DNA of 64,000 bases from Anaerolineae bacterium (GCA_022071955.1 JAJVIM010000022.1:62001-126000); one strand, 5' to 3'; positions 48,407 to 56,700 are shown, counted from the stretch's first letter. The notes: generated from the sequence alone by a model not told the origin. Numbers and translations: made by a program.

Positions 48407-49135
48407 ATGGCCACCGACGACACAACCCGCTCCGCCGCTTCGCTGTTTGCGCCCCGGTTAACCTGCAATTGGCCGCAGGCGGGCCTGCCCACCATTTACC
48501 CCCCCGACATCTACCAGCCGTGGCGATCGGTGTTTGGCTTTGCCGTAACCGCCGGCCAACTGGCCGCCTCGCAGTTGATGGCGCTCCACTGCCGCGAAGA
48601 TGAAGTTTTTAAGGTGATGGCCGCCCTCAACGCGCTGCTGGCTAATCCCGCCAGTTTGCAGCGCGCCTTTGTCCTGCTGCAAAAATTACGCAACGAACGG
48701 CTTGAAAAGTTGTCCGGGCTGGTTGAATTTCAGCGGGCGCACCCGGTAACACGCCAACGAGTGATGCGGCTGGGGCAGGCGTCCCCGGCGGCCACCCGCC
48801 CGGCAGGCGAGCATAAAGTGAAGGTTGAGATGGAACGGCTGCTTTCGCCGCGCAACGCCGCTTTGGAAGTGGCCGGCCTCACCAAAATGGTGGTTCGGTT
48901 GGAAGTGATGCTCTCGGCGCTGGAGCAGGTGCAGCCGCGCGGCTTTCGGGTGATTGTCCGCGACCGCCGCCGCACCCCGACGCACCCGGCGCTTGAGGCG
49001 CGCCGCACCGAAACCGCGCCCTCGCTGGGCAGCGATCTGCCGGCGGGCTTTTTGCTGCCAACCCAATATCACCTCACCCTGTGGACTTACCTGGTTGAAC
49101 GCAACGCCTGTGGCCAGTCCGCGGTGTGGAATTAA
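48407..49135 (+). CDS. Unknown 242-residue protein between AOR and MoaD-like genes
   Basis: A soluble, mostly helical protein without signal peptide. It has Cys-Asn-Trp-Pro-Gln near residue 20, an Arg-rich stretch (about 180-195) and a C-terminal Tyr-His-Leu-Thr-Leu-Trp-Thr-Tyr-Leu-Val-Glu-Arg-Asn-Ala-Cys-Gly-Gln-Ser. Base composition and codon use are like those of its neighbours. It lies six bases before the MoaD-like gene, so both are surely cotranscribed. The family is not recognised. Context suggests a role in tungstopterin handling or in regulation of the AOR system, but this is inference. No good ribosome site precedes ATG 48407. Confidence 0.75.
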   Translation: MATDDTTRSAASLFAPRLTCNWPQAGLPTIYPPDIYQPWRSVFGFAVTAGQLAASQLMALHCREDEVFKVMAALNALLANPASLQRAFVLLQKLRNERLEKLSGLVEFQRAHPVTRQRVMRLGQASPAATRPAGEHKVKVEMERLLSPRNAALEVAGLTKMVVRLEVMLSALEQVQPRGFRVIVRDRRRTPTHPALEARRTETAPSLGSDLPAGFLLPTQYHLTLWTYLVERNACGQSAVWN

Positions 49136-49141
49136 AGCAAG

Positions 49142-49414
49142 ATGCAAATTCGCTACTTTGCCACCATCAGAGAAATCACCGGCCAAACCACCATCGCCTG
49201 GGATCAACCGGCCAACACGCTGGGCGACTTGCTGCGCCAGCTCACTCGCCGCTACGACTCCCGCTTTGCCTATTGGGTGTGGAAAGACGACAACTTGAGC
49301 GATATGGTGATCGTTCTGATTAACGGCAAAGACGTGCGCCATCTGACCGGCCTCAACACCCCCCTCCATCCCGACGACATCGTCTCCATTTTCCCAATGG
49401 TTGCCGGGGGATGA
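49142..49414 (+). CDS. MoaD/ThiS-like sulfur-carrier protein
   Basis: A 90-residue beta-grasp protein with the C-terminal Gly-Gly needed for thiocarboxylate formation. It opens Met-Gln-Ile-Arg-Tyr-Phe-Ala-Thr-Ile-Arg-Glu-Ile-Thr-Gly and ends Pro-Asp-Asp-Ile-Val-Ser-Ile-Phe-Pro-Met-Val-Ala-Gly-Gly, as in MoaD proteins that give sulfur to pyranopterin. Dedicated MoaD copies are common beside tungsten AOR genes, so this one probably serves the tungstopterin of the AOR enzyme. Confidence 0.92.
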   Translation: MQIRYFATIREITGQTTIAWDQPANTLGDLLRQLTRRYDSRFAYWVWKDDNLSDMVIVLINGKDVRHLTGLNTPLHPDDIVSIFPMVAGG

Positions 49415-49570
49415 CGAATTGCGAATTGCGAACTGCGAATGACCAATGACCAATGACCAATGACGAATGACCAATGACGAATGACCAATGACCAATGACC
49501 AATGACGAATAGATTTAGGTAAAAAATTTCGTCTTCCGTCCTTCGTCTTCCGTCCTTCGTCCTTCGTCTG
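49412..49570. repeat. GACGAAT/GACCAAT simple repeat
   Basis: About ten 7- to 9-base units (TGACCAA, TGACGAA, TTGCGAA) fill the start of the gap, then TTCGTC/TTCCGTC units. It starts within the last bases of the MoaD-like gene and lies directly before the hydrogenase genes. Confidence 0.8.
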
Positions 49571-49622
49571 GTGAACCATTCGAAATATACCCTGATTTTT
49601 TACGAACTCTAAGGAATTACCC

Positions 49623-51473
49623 GTGGAACTATTCGCAACGCTGCCCATTTTAATCCTGCTGACCGGCGCGCTGGTGCAACTGCTGGTGGGCCACATAGAA
49701 TCCGCCCGGCTAAAAGGCTGGCTGGCCTTTGCCGCCGGGCTGGGCGCGCTGGCGGCGGTTGTGGCCGGCGTCCCTTCAATCTGGCAGGGCCAGCCGCTGA
49801 CCGCCGGCCCCTTTTTGTGGGACCAGGGCGTGCCCATCCTCTACCACGTTGATGGCCTCAGCCTGATTTTTGCTCTGATGGCCACCGGCATCGGCGCGGC
49901 CATTTTGCTTTACTGCGTGCGCTACATGGAACACGAGCCGCAAGGCCTCACCCGTTTTTACGCCCTGATGCTGGTGTTCATTGCCGGGCTGGTTAACCTG
50001 GCCGCTTCGGCCAACCTGCTGCTGGCCTACCTCAGTTGGGAAGTGGTCGGCCTGTGCTCCTACTTTTTGGTGGGTTTCTGGTACAAAAGCACCGCCGCCG
50101 CCAACGGCGCGCGCAAAGTGCTGCTGATGACTCACCTGCCCGGCTACGGCCTGCTGATTGCCATTTTGCTGCTTTACAGCCAATCCGGCACCTTTTTGTG
50201 GACCGACCCCGCCCTGAGCGCCGCCTTTACCGCCGGTATTTTCGGGCTGATGCTGCTGGCGGCGATGGCCAAATCGGTGATGGTACCGCTCCACACCTGG
50301 ATTCCCGAAGCGATGAACGCCCCCACGCCGGTCTCGGCGCTGCTCCACTCGGCCTGTTACGTGAAGGCCGGCGTTTATTTGATTGCCCGGATTTACGCCA
50401 TCACCCCCTGGCAGCCGTCGTGGAATACCGTGGTGCTGGTGGTCGGCTGCGTCACCATGCTGGTGGGCGCGCTCTTTGCCCTGGCCCAAACCGATCTCAA
50501 ACGGCTGCTGGCTTTCTCGACCATCAGCCAGTTGGGCTACATCATCACCGGCCTGGGGCTGGGTACGGCGCTGGGCGTGGCCGCCGGGCTGTTTTACTGC
50601 CTGAGCCACGGCCTGTTCAAAGGGACGCTCTTTCTGTGCGCCGGCTCGGTGCAGCACGCCACCGGCACCCGCGATATGCGCCAGCTTGGCGGGTTGGCCG
50701 CCAAAATGCCGCACACCGCCAAAATCTGGCTGGTAGCCGCCGCGGCCATCATCGGTGTGCCGCTGACCAACGGTTTTGTGGCCAAGTGGCTGCTGCTGGA
50801 TGCCGCGCTGGAGGCCGGGGCCGGGTTGGTGGTGATTGTGGCCTGGCTGGTGAGCGTGTTCACCGCCTTTTACATGCTCAAGGCCACCGTCAGCGTCTTT
50901 TACGGCGAGTTACCCGCCGCGCTGGCAGAAAAGCACGTCCACGAAGCCGCCCCCTCGATGCTGGCCGGCAAGGGATTTTTGGCCGGGCTGGCGCTGCTAT
51001 TTGGCATCGCTCCGCAACTGCTGATGCAGCCGGTGGTGGCTCCGGCGGTGCGCGACCTGGGGTTTGAGTGGCAGGTGGGTTTATCGTGGCTGGGCGTGCA
51101 GACCGGCTCGGCGGGCATGCAGGTCACGCTCGGCGCGGCGGTGGTGCTGCTGGGGCTGCTGGCCGGCTGGGCTGTTTTCCGGCTCACCCGCGCCCCCAAA
51201 ACCGAAGCCATCGGCCTGTTTACCGGCGGCGAACCGCTGGCGGCTGCCGGCGACTCGGTGGGCGTGGCCGATTTTGCCAGCCTGGCCGAAACCGCCTTTG
51301 AGCCGGTTTTTGCCGCCACCGACCCCGACCCGCTGTATCTGAAACTGTGGGCCGGGCTGAAGAAGCTGGCCGGTCAATTTGATAACATTTTTACCCCGCT
51401 GGGCGAAGGCCACCCGCTGCTGGCCTCGCTGCTGCTGGCGCTGGTGGTGCTGGCGCTGGTGTGGGTGTGGTAA
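49623..51473 (+). CDS. NuoL/MrpA-type proton-translocating subunit of the hydrogenase complex
   Basis: A 616-residue membrane protein starting at GTG 49623, with AAGGA seven bases upstream. About 14 to 16 helices are seen. The antiporter core motif Thr-Trp-Ile-Pro-Glu-Ala-Met-Asn-Ala-Pro-Thr-Pro-Val-Ser-Ala-Leu-Leu-His (about 222-239) and Asp-Leu-Lys-Arg-Leu-Leu-Ala-Phe-Ser-Thr-Ile-Ser-Gln (about 290) are present, with Glu and Lys at channel positions. It is the first gene of a seven-gene set resembling the membrane arm of Complex I and group 4 hydrogenases. It should carry out ion pumping. Confidence 0.92.
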   Translation: MELFATLPILILLTGALVQLLVGHIESARLKGWLAFAAGLGALAAVVAGVPSIWQGQPLTAGPFLWDQGVPILYHVDGLSLIFALMATGIGAAILLYCVRYMEHEPQGLTRFYALMLVFIAGLVNLAASANLLLAYLSWEVVGLCSYFLVGFWYKSTAAANGARKVLLMTHLPGYGLLIAILLLYSQSGTFLWTDPALSAAFTAGIFGLMLLAAMAKSVMVPLHTWIPEAMNAPTPVSALLHSACYVKAGVYLIARIYAITPWQPSWNTVVLVVGCVTMLVGALFALAQTDLKRLLAFSTISQLGYIITGLGLGTALGVAAGLFYCLSHGLFKGTLFLCAGSVQHATGTRDMRQLGGLAAKMPHTAKIWLVAAAAIIGVPLTNGFVAKWLLLDAALEAGAGLVVIVAWLVSVFTAFYMLKATVSVFYGELPAALAEKHVHEAAPSMLAGKGFLAGLALLFGIAPQLLMQPVVAPAVRDLGFEWQVGLSWLGVQTGSAGMQVTLGAAVVLLGLLAGWAVFRLTRAPKTEAIGLFTGGEPLAAAGDSVGVADFASLAETAFEPVFAATDPDPLYLKLWAGLKKLAGQFDNIFTPLGEGHPLLASLLLALVVLALVWVW

Positions 51474-51489
51474 GGAAAAGGCAAATTCT

Positions 51490-52674
51490 ATGGAACATCT
51501 CCTTATTGCAGAAGCGTCTGTGCCCGGTGGACTGCACTGGGACAGCCTGTACACCGGCCTGTTTTTGCTGGTGTTTGCCAGCGTGGCCGCCTATTCGCTG
51601 GCCATTCCCCAGGGCGACCGCCGCTGGTGGGGGCTGGCTGCCGCGCTCGGCGGGCTGGTGCTGGCCGGCCAGGTGGTGGGCGCGGGCTTTACCCGGCTCA
51701 TCCTGCTCGATGGCGCGGCGCTGGCCGCGGTGGCCCTGGTGTGGGTGCAGGATACACCGCAGGCTAAGGCATCGGCCCAAAGCTATTTGCAACTGCTGCT
51801 GCTGGCAATGGCGCTGATTGGCCTGGGCCTGTATTTGGGCGGCGAAGGCGCAGCCGCGCCGGCTTCACCCGTGGATAAAATAGCGGTGGCGCTGCTGCTG
51901 GCCGGTTTTGGCCTCAAGCTGGCGCTGGTGCCCTTTTATTTCTGGCTGCCCGGCGTGGCCGAAGCCGCCCCGCCGATGACCACCGCCCTGATTGTGTCGG
52001 TGGTGGACATTGCCGCCTTTGGCGAGCTGGCCCATTTGCGGCTGACCGCGCCGTGGGTTTTTGCCGACTACACCAGCCTGTGGCTGGCCGTCGCCCTGCT
52101 GTCGATGGTTGGCGGGGCGCTGCTGGCGCTGGCCCAAACCAACCTCAAACGGATGCTGGCCTTTTCCACCATCGATGATATGGGCTACATGATTTTGGGC
52201 GTGGCCGTTGGCTCCAGCGTGGGGCTGACCGGCGCGATTTTGGCCGCGCTGGCCCACGCCCTGTTCAAAGTGCTGCTCTTTGGCGCGGTGGGCGTGGCAG
52301 AACACCGCCGCGGGCGGGCCATCACCCTGGCCGACCGCGGGCTGGCTGCCAGCTATCCGCTGAGCGCCGCCGTGTACATTGCCGGGGCGCTGGGTATTTT
52401 GGGCGTGCCGCCGCTGTTTGGCTTTGTGGGCCGCTGGCGGCTGTACCTGGCCGGCGCGGAATTTGGCGGCGTCTGGCTGGCGGCGGTAATGGCCGCGGCC
52501 ACGGCCATCGCCCTGCTGTATTACGCCCGTTCCATTCATCAGGTCTGGCTGGGCCAGGGCGAGGCCGATAGCGCGGCTGAGCCGCTGCTGCCGGCCGGCG
52601 TGCTGGTGGGACTGACTATTTTAGCGGTGATTCTGGGCCTCTATCCGGGCTGGATCACGGCCATTCTTGGCTAA
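51490..52674 (+). CDS. NuoM/NuoN-type ion-translocating subunit of the hydrogenase complex
   Basis: A 394-residue membrane protein with about 11 or 12 helices. Start ATG 51490 is 16 bases after the previous stop. Pro-Phe-Tyr-Phe-Trp-Leu-Pro-Gly-Val-Ala-Glu-Ala-Ala-Pro-Pro-Met and Asn-Leu-Lys-Arg-Met-Leu-Ala-Phe-Ser-Thr-Ile-Asp-Asp-Met-Gly-Tyr are the antiporter signatures. It is shorter than NuoM/NuoN, lacking some terminal helices, as is frequent in hydrogenase modules. With the preceding subunit it gives the complex two channel proteins. Confidence 0.9.
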   Translation: MEHLLIAEASVPGGLHWDSLYTGLFLLVFASVAAYSLAIPQGDRRWWGLAAALGGLVLAGQVVGAGFTRLILLDGAALAAVALVWVQDTPQAKASAQSYLQLLLLAMALIGLGLYLGGEGAAAPASPVDKIAVALLLAGFGLKLALVPFYFWLPGVAEAAPPMTTALIVSVVDIAAFGELAHLRLTAPWVFADYTSLWLAVALLSMVGGALLALAQTNLKRMLAFSTIDDMGYMILGVAVGSSVGLTGAILAALAHALFKVLLFGAVGVAEHRRGRAITLADRGLAASYPLSAAVYIAGALGILGVPPLFGFVGRWRLYLAGAEFGGVWLAAVMAAATAIALLYYARSIHQVWLGQGEADSAAEPLLPAGVLVGLTILAVILGLYPGWITAILG

Positions 52675-52686
52675 CAGGTGAGTGCT

Positions 52687-53154
52687 ATGAATTTATTCGA
52701 TAAGCTGCTGTCAACCTCACGGCTGAAATCCCCCTGGATTTACTGCCTTAACGCCGGGGCCTGCAACGGCTGCGATATTGAAATCGCGGCCAGCCTGGCT
52801 CCCCGCTACGACGCCGAACAGCTTGGCGTGCGGCGCGAGGGCAGCCCCAAACACGCCGATATTCTGCTGGTCTCCGGCCCGGTCACGCTCCGCACCCGCG
52901 ACGCGCTGCTGGATGTGTACAACCAGATGCCGGAGCCAAAAGCGGTGGTGGCCATCGGCTCCTGCCCGGCTTCGTGCAACGTGTTTGCCGGCAGTCCCAC
53001 GGTGGTGGGGCCGGTGGATAATTTTATCCCGGTGGATGTGTACGTGGCCGGCTGCCCGCCCCGCCCGCAGGCCATTTTGCAGGGCGTGGCCAAAGCCGCC
53101 GAGCTGCTGGCCAGCGGCCAGACCAAACCCGCGCCGGAGGTGACGCATGGCTAG
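52687..53154 (+). CDS. Small [4Fe-4S] subunit of group 4 hydrogenase (NuoB-like)
   Basis: A 155-residue protein. Start ATG 52687 follows AGGTGAG; GTG 52678 would add three residues. The proximal cluster ligands are visible: Cys26-x2-Cys29 in Ala-Cys-Asn-Gly-Cys-Asp-Ile-Glu, Cys in Gly-Ser-Cys-Pro-Ala-Ser-Cys (about 95) and Cys in Ala-Gly-Cys-Pro-Pro-Arg-Pro (about 125). It docks against the large subunit and passes electrons to the active site. It overlaps the NuoH-like gene by eight bases. Confidence 0.93.
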   Translation: MNLFDKLLSTSRLKSPWIYCLNAGACNGCDIEIAASLAPRYDAEQLGVRREGSPKHADILLVSGPVTLRTRDALLDVYNQMPEPKAVVAIGSCPASCNVFAGSPTVVGPVDNFIPVDVYVAGCPPRPQAILQGVAKAAELLASGQTKPAPEVTHG

Positions 53155-54055
53155 TGTTTGGGGTAATTTGCTGGCGCTGCTGCTCTGGCCGGGGCTGGCC
53201 AGCGGGGTCATTTTGGGCTGGTTTTATCTGTGGCTGGTGCGCAAGCTGACGGCCCGGCTGCAAGGCCGACGCGGCCCGTTCTTTTACCAGCCATTCTTTG
53301 ATTTTGTAAAGCTGCTGGGCAAACAAACGCTGCTGCCCGGCGGCATCAGCCGGGCGATGTTTTACGGCCTGCCGCTGGCGGCGCTGCTATCAACCCTGTT
53401 TGCGCTGGCGCTGATCCCCGTGCCGGGCAACCCCATCACCTCTTTTGCCGGCGATTTGATTGTGCTGATTTACCTGCTGGAAATGCCGGCCCTCATTGAG
53501 GTGCTGGCCGGCTACAGTTCCCGCTCGCTGTACGGGCAGGTGAGCGCCGCGCGCGAGGCGCTGCTGTCGCTGGGCTACAATTTGCCCATGTTGGCCGCGG
53601 TCATCGCCCTGGCCATGCACGTGGGCACTTTTAGCCTGCGCGAACTGGCCGCCGCGCCGCCAAGCTGGGTGCATCTGCTGGCAGCGGTGGCGTTTCTGCT
53701 GGCCATCCCGGCCCGCCTCAAAATCAACCCCTTCTCCATTCCCAACGCGGAACAGGAGATTGTGGCCGGCGCGCACACCGAATTTAACGGCGTCCCGCTG
53801 GCGCTGTTTGAACTGGGCCACGCCCTGGAACTGGTGGCCCTGCTGGCCCTGTTTGCCGTCCTCTTTGTGCCGCCGGTGGGCAGCCTGCTGGCCGGGCTGG
53901 GGCTGTACCTGCTGGTCAGCCTGGCGCTGGTGGCGCTGGTGGCGCTGCTCGGCGCGGCCACGGCGCGGGTCAAAGTGAATCAGGCGTTCAGATTTTACTG
54001 GAGTTGGGGCGCGCTGGCGGCGGTGGTTGTGGCGGCGCTGGTGATGATGGGGTAG
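53147..54055 (+). CDS. NuoH/HyfC-type membrane anchor subunit
   Basis: A 302-residue membrane protein with eight helices. Arg-Lys-Leu-Thr-Ala-Arg-Leu-Gln-Gly-Arg-Arg-Gly-Pro-Phe-Phe (about 34-48), Gln-Pro-Phe-Phe-Asp-Phe-Val-Lys-Leu, Ala-Arg-Glu-Ala-Leu-Leu-Ser and Phe-Ser-Ile-Pro-Asn-Ala-Glu-Gln-Glu-Ile-Val-Ala-Gly are the conserved NuoH loops, including the acidic residues that couple redox to ion movement. It connects the soluble hydrogenase arm with the antiporter-like subunits. Confidence 0.93.
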   Translation: MASVWGNLLALLLWPGLASGVILGWFYLWLVRKLTARLQGRRGPFFYQPFFDFVKLLGKQTLLPGGISRAMFYGLPLAALLSTLFALALIPVPGNPITSFAGDLIVLIYLLEMPALIEVLAGYSSRSLYGQVSAAREALLSLGYNLPMLAAVIALAMHVGTFSLRELAAAPPSWVHLLAAVAFLLAIPARLKINPFSIPNAEQEIVAGAHTEFNGVPLALFELGHALELVALLALFAVLFVPPVGSLLAGLGLYLLVSLALVALVALLGAATARVKVNQAFRFYWSWGALAAVVVAALVMMG

Positions 54056-54064
54056 AGGAGAATT

Positions 54065-54577
54065 ATGAACATCTTTAAAATCTTAACCCAAAATCTGGGC
54101 GGCGGCTCGCGGACGCTGGCCCCCGCCGACGCGGTGGCCTACCCGGCCGGTTTTCGCGGGGTGTTGCACCACCAAACCGAATTATGCACCGCCTGCGGCA
54201 CCTGCGCCTACACCTGTTCGCCTTCGGCCATTGTGCCGGACCGCAGCGATGAACGCTTTGTGGTGTGGCGCTATTTTGAAGACCGCTGCACCTTTTGCGG
54301 CCTGTGCGTGGATTACTGCCCCACCGGCGCGCTCAGTTTTGAAGCGCGCGCGCCGGAAGTAGTGCAGGAACGGGCGCAGCATTACATCAGCCATCAAATT
54401 GACATGGAACCCTGCCCCGGCTGCGGCCAGTTGTTCAAACCGCTGCCGCCGGCGGCGCTGGAACGGCTGTACGATCACCAGCCGGCGGAAGATGTAGCCA
54501 GTATGGCCCGCATGTGCGATAAATGCCGCCGGCAGGCCACCAGCCGCCGCTTTAAGCAGGCGCTATCAGGAGAATAA
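54065..54577 (+). CDS. Ferredoxin-like subunit (NuoI-type) of the hydrogenase
   Basis: A 170-residue protein. Two [4Fe-4S] motifs are present: Cys-Thr-Ala-Cys-Gly-Thr-Cys-Ala-Tyr-Thr-Cys-Ser-Pro (from about residue 41) and Cys-Thr-Phe-Cys-Gly-Leu-Cys-Val-Asp-Tyr-Cys-Pro (about 77). The last third has Cys-Pro-Gly-Cys and Cys-Asp-Lys-Cys pairs, a zinc-ribbon-like or further metal site not present in typical NuoI. It probably receives electrons from reduced ferredoxin. GAGGAGAA precedes ATG 54065. Confidence 0.92.
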   Translation: MNIFKILTQNLGGGSRTLAPADAVAYPAGFRGVLHHQTELCTACGTCAYTCSPSAIVPDRSDERFVVWRYFEDRCTFCGLCVDYCPTGALSFEARAPEVVQERAQHYISHQIDMEPCPGCGQLFKPLPPAALERLYDHQPAEDVASMARMCDKCRRQATSRRFKQALSGE

Positions 54578-54581
54578 ACCG

Positions 54582-54989
54582 ATGACTACCTCCGAAGTAA
54601 TGTCCGTTTTAAGCCAACTGCCGGGCGCAACCACCGTTGAGACTCGCCGCGACGGGCTGTGGATGGCCGCGCCGGCGCTCGATGTGCGGCAGATGGCCGC
54701 CAGCCTGCACCAGTTGGGCGCGCGGCTCAGCACCATCAGCGCGGTGGCGCTGCCCGCCGGCGAAACCGAAATCATTTACCACTACACCGTTAACCGGCAG
54801 GCCATCAACGTTAAAGCGCAAACCAAAAACAACACTCTGGCCTCCATTACGCCGGTGGTGCCTTCTGCCAACTGGATAGAACGCGAAATCCACGACCTGT
54901 ACAGCGTGAATTTTGTGGGCCATCCCAACCTGGCGCGGTTAATTCGCCCCCGGCAGCTTGAAGATGGCCTGTTCCGCCAACCCAAATAG
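54582..54989 (+). CDS. NuoC-like subunit of the hydrogenase
   Basis: A 135-residue soluble protein beginning four bases after the ferredoxin-like gene, with AGGAG upstream. The 30-kDa-subunit signature is present at the end: Trp-Ile-Glu-Arg-Glu-Ile-His-Asp-Leu-Tyr-Ser-Val-Asn-Phe-Val-Gly-His-Pro. It helps hold the large and small subunits. The long repeat region between it and the large-subunit gene is unusual inside such an operon. Confidence 0.92.
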   Translation: MTTSEVMSVLSQLPGATTVETRRDGLWMAAPALDVRQMAASLHQLGARLSTISAVALPAGETEIIYHYTVNRQAINVKAQTKNNTLASITPVVPSANWIEREIHDLYSVNFVGHPNLARLIRPRQLEDGLFRQPK

Positions 54990-55458
54990 TTTTAAGTTTT
55001 AAGGTCTCAGTTTTGAATTGTTTGCTGACCCAGAACTTAAGTGGTTTCCAATTTTAAGTTGTTACTTTTTCTCGACAGGATTAACAAGATTGACAAGATT
55101 TTCCCTGATTTTATCCTGTTAATCCTGTAAATCCTGTCGATTTTGTCTTTATGAAAAATTTACAAGTTGGTTCTGAAAACTACTTAAAACTCAGCACTCA
55201 AAACTTAAAACTTGTCGTGAAATCTGTGTCCAGTTCAAAAGCCATAAACTCAAACTGTCAGGCAGCCAGATCGTAAATCCAAAATCGGTTAGTGTCTTTA
55301 GTTTTTCGCCACTTAAAAAGATGGCGAGTTGCAAGTAGCGGGTGGCGGGTAAAAACGCGCCACTTGCCACCCGCCACTCGCCACCGACCACAGCCAAATG
55401 CGTGGTGGCGAAAATTCTGTGACACTAACAAAATCGTAAATCGTAAGAGGAAAAATCT
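54990..55458. repeat. Composite palindromic repeat region inside the hydrogenase operon
   Basis: No gene is seen. Three nested blocks occupy the gap. The first is TTTTAAGTTTTAAGG near 54990 against AACTTAAAACTTG near 55200. The second is GACAGGATTAACAAG (55074) against TGTTAATCCTGTAAATCCTGTC (55116-55138). The third is GTTAGTGTC (55289) and TTTTCGCCAC (55304) against GTGGCGAAAA (55404) and GACACTAAC (55422), enclosing a GGCGAGTTGC / GCCACCCGCC inner stem. Confidence 0.8.
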
Positions 55459-56538
55459 ATGTCGTATACCATCCCCATTGGCCCGTACCACCCCGCGCTG
55501 GAAGAACCGTACAAAATCAACGTTATCTGCACCGGCGAAACGGTAGAGGGCGTGGATATTGAAATTGGCTTCAACTTTCGCTCCATTGAGCTGCTGGCCC
55601 AACGGCGCAACTTTATCCAGGCCATCACCCTGGTTGAGCGCGTCTGCGGCATCTGCTCCAACGTGCATACCCTCACCTTTTGCCAGGCCGCCGAAGCCAT
55701 TGCCGGGCTTGACGTGCCGGCCCGGGCCAAATACATCCGGGTCATCATGGCCGAGCTGGAGCGCATCCACTCGCACCTGCTGTGGGCCGGCATTGCCGCC
55801 GAGTTGATCGGCTACCAAACCCTGTTTATGGAGGTTTTTGCGGCGCGGGAGCTGGTGGTCGATTTGCTGGAAAGCATCTCCGGCAACCGGGTCAATTACG
55901 CCATGAACTGTATCGGCGGGGTAAACCGGGATATTCCCCAACCGGACGATGTTTTGGCCGGTGTAAAAGTGCTGCGCCGCATGCTCCAGCAAAAATTCAT
56001 CCCCATTTTCACCACCGATCCCACCGTTAAGGCGCGTACCGCCGGCGTGGGTATTTTGACCAAAGAGCAGGCGCTGGCTTACGGCGCGGTTGGCCCCACA
56101 GCCCGCGCCTCTGGCCTGGATATGGACGTTCGGCGCGATCTGCCCTACGCCGCCTACGATGAGCTTGATTTTAAAGTGATTTCCGACAGCAGCGGCGATG
56201 TGCGCGCCCGCGTGGTTGTCCGCGCTTTGGAAATTCTGGAGAGCATCCGGCTGATTGAGCAGGCGCTGGCCAACCTGCCCGCTGGCCCGCTGCGCCAGGC
56301 TGAGCGCTTTCCGGCCATTCCCGCCGGCGAGGCCGCGGTGCGGGTTGAAGCCCCGCGCGGCGAAGTGCTCTACTACCTGGCCACCGATGGCAGCGACATC
56401 CCCCAGCGGGTCAAAATCCGCACCCCCACCTACGTAAATATGCCCACCGTTGAACCGATGAGCCAGGCCCAGCAGTTGGCCGATATGCCGCTGATTCAGG
56501 CTTCCATTGACCCCTGCTACTCCTGCACCGACCGCTAG
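55459..56538 (+). CDS. Group 4 [NiFe]-hydrogenase large (catalytic) subunit
   Basis: A 359-residue protein with both nickel-binding motifs: Arg-Val-Cys-Gly-Ile-Cys-Ser-Asn-Val-His (Cys63, Cys66) and the terminal Asp-Pro-Cys-Tyr-Ser-Cys-Thr-Asp-Arg (Cys353, Cys356). This distinguishes it from the NuoD of Complex I, which lacks these Cys. The protein stops at the Arg of the last motif, with no C-terminal extension to be clipped during maturation. The complex should be H2-evolving and ferredoxin-linked, similar to Ech/Mbh-type or 4g-like enzymes. The hyp maturation genes are not in the window. AGAGGA precedes ATG 55459. Confidence 0.94.
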   Translation: MSYTIPIGPYHPALEEPYKINVICTGETVEGVDIEIGFNFRSIELLAQRRNFIQAITLVERVCGICSNVHTLTFCQAAEAIAGLDVPARAKYIRVIMAELERIHSHLLWAGIAAELIGYQTLFMEVFAARELVVDLLESISGNRVNYAMNCIGGVNRDIPQPDDVLAGVKVLRRMLQQKFIPIFTTDPTVKARTAGVGILTKEQALAYGAVGPTARASGLDMDVRRDLPYAAYDELDFKVISDSSGDVRARVVVRALEILESIRLIEQALANLPAGPLRQAERFPAIPAGEAAVRVEAPRGEVLYYLATDGSDIPQRVKIRTPTYVNMPTVEPMSQAQQLADMPLIQASIDPCYSCTDR

Positions 56539-56543
56539 TTTTT

Positions 56544-56592
56544 GTTGGGTTTCGCCCGCGGCGTTCACCAATTCTGCGGCGCGAAACCCAAC
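56544..56592 (+). terminator. Inverted repeat after the hydrogenase gene
   Basis: GTTGGGTTTCGC (56544-56555) and GCGAAACCCAAC (56581-56592) form a 12-base stem with a GC-rich loop. No T tract follows, so it may be a repeat rather than a true terminator. Confidence 0.45.
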
Positions 56593-56631
56593 CCTGTCAC
56601 CTCCACTTAAAGATTTTTCCGGGAGCAAAAA

Positions 56632-56700
56632 GTGATTATAACTGAATTATAATCAGATTATGACTGAGTTATAAGTTGATTATGACTGAGTTATAAATCG
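56632..56700. repeat. GATTATGACTGAGTTATAA direct repeat
   Basis: Three units of about 22 bases, two of them almost identical (56656 and 56679), lie in the gap before the NitT/TauT-type operon. Confidence 0.75.

Noticed and set aside
49412..49570. Possible CRISPR array
   Set aside because: Units are only 7-9 bases, degenerate and without spacers; no cas genes.
50036..51067. 343-codon frame within the NuoL-like gene, same strand, other phase
   Set aside because: Overlaps a clear NuoL-type protein; Arg/Gly-rich shadow.
55459..56538. NuoD of respiratory Complex I
   Set aside because: Both CxxC nickel-binding pairs are intact, which Complex I lacks; no NuoE/F/G genes are present.
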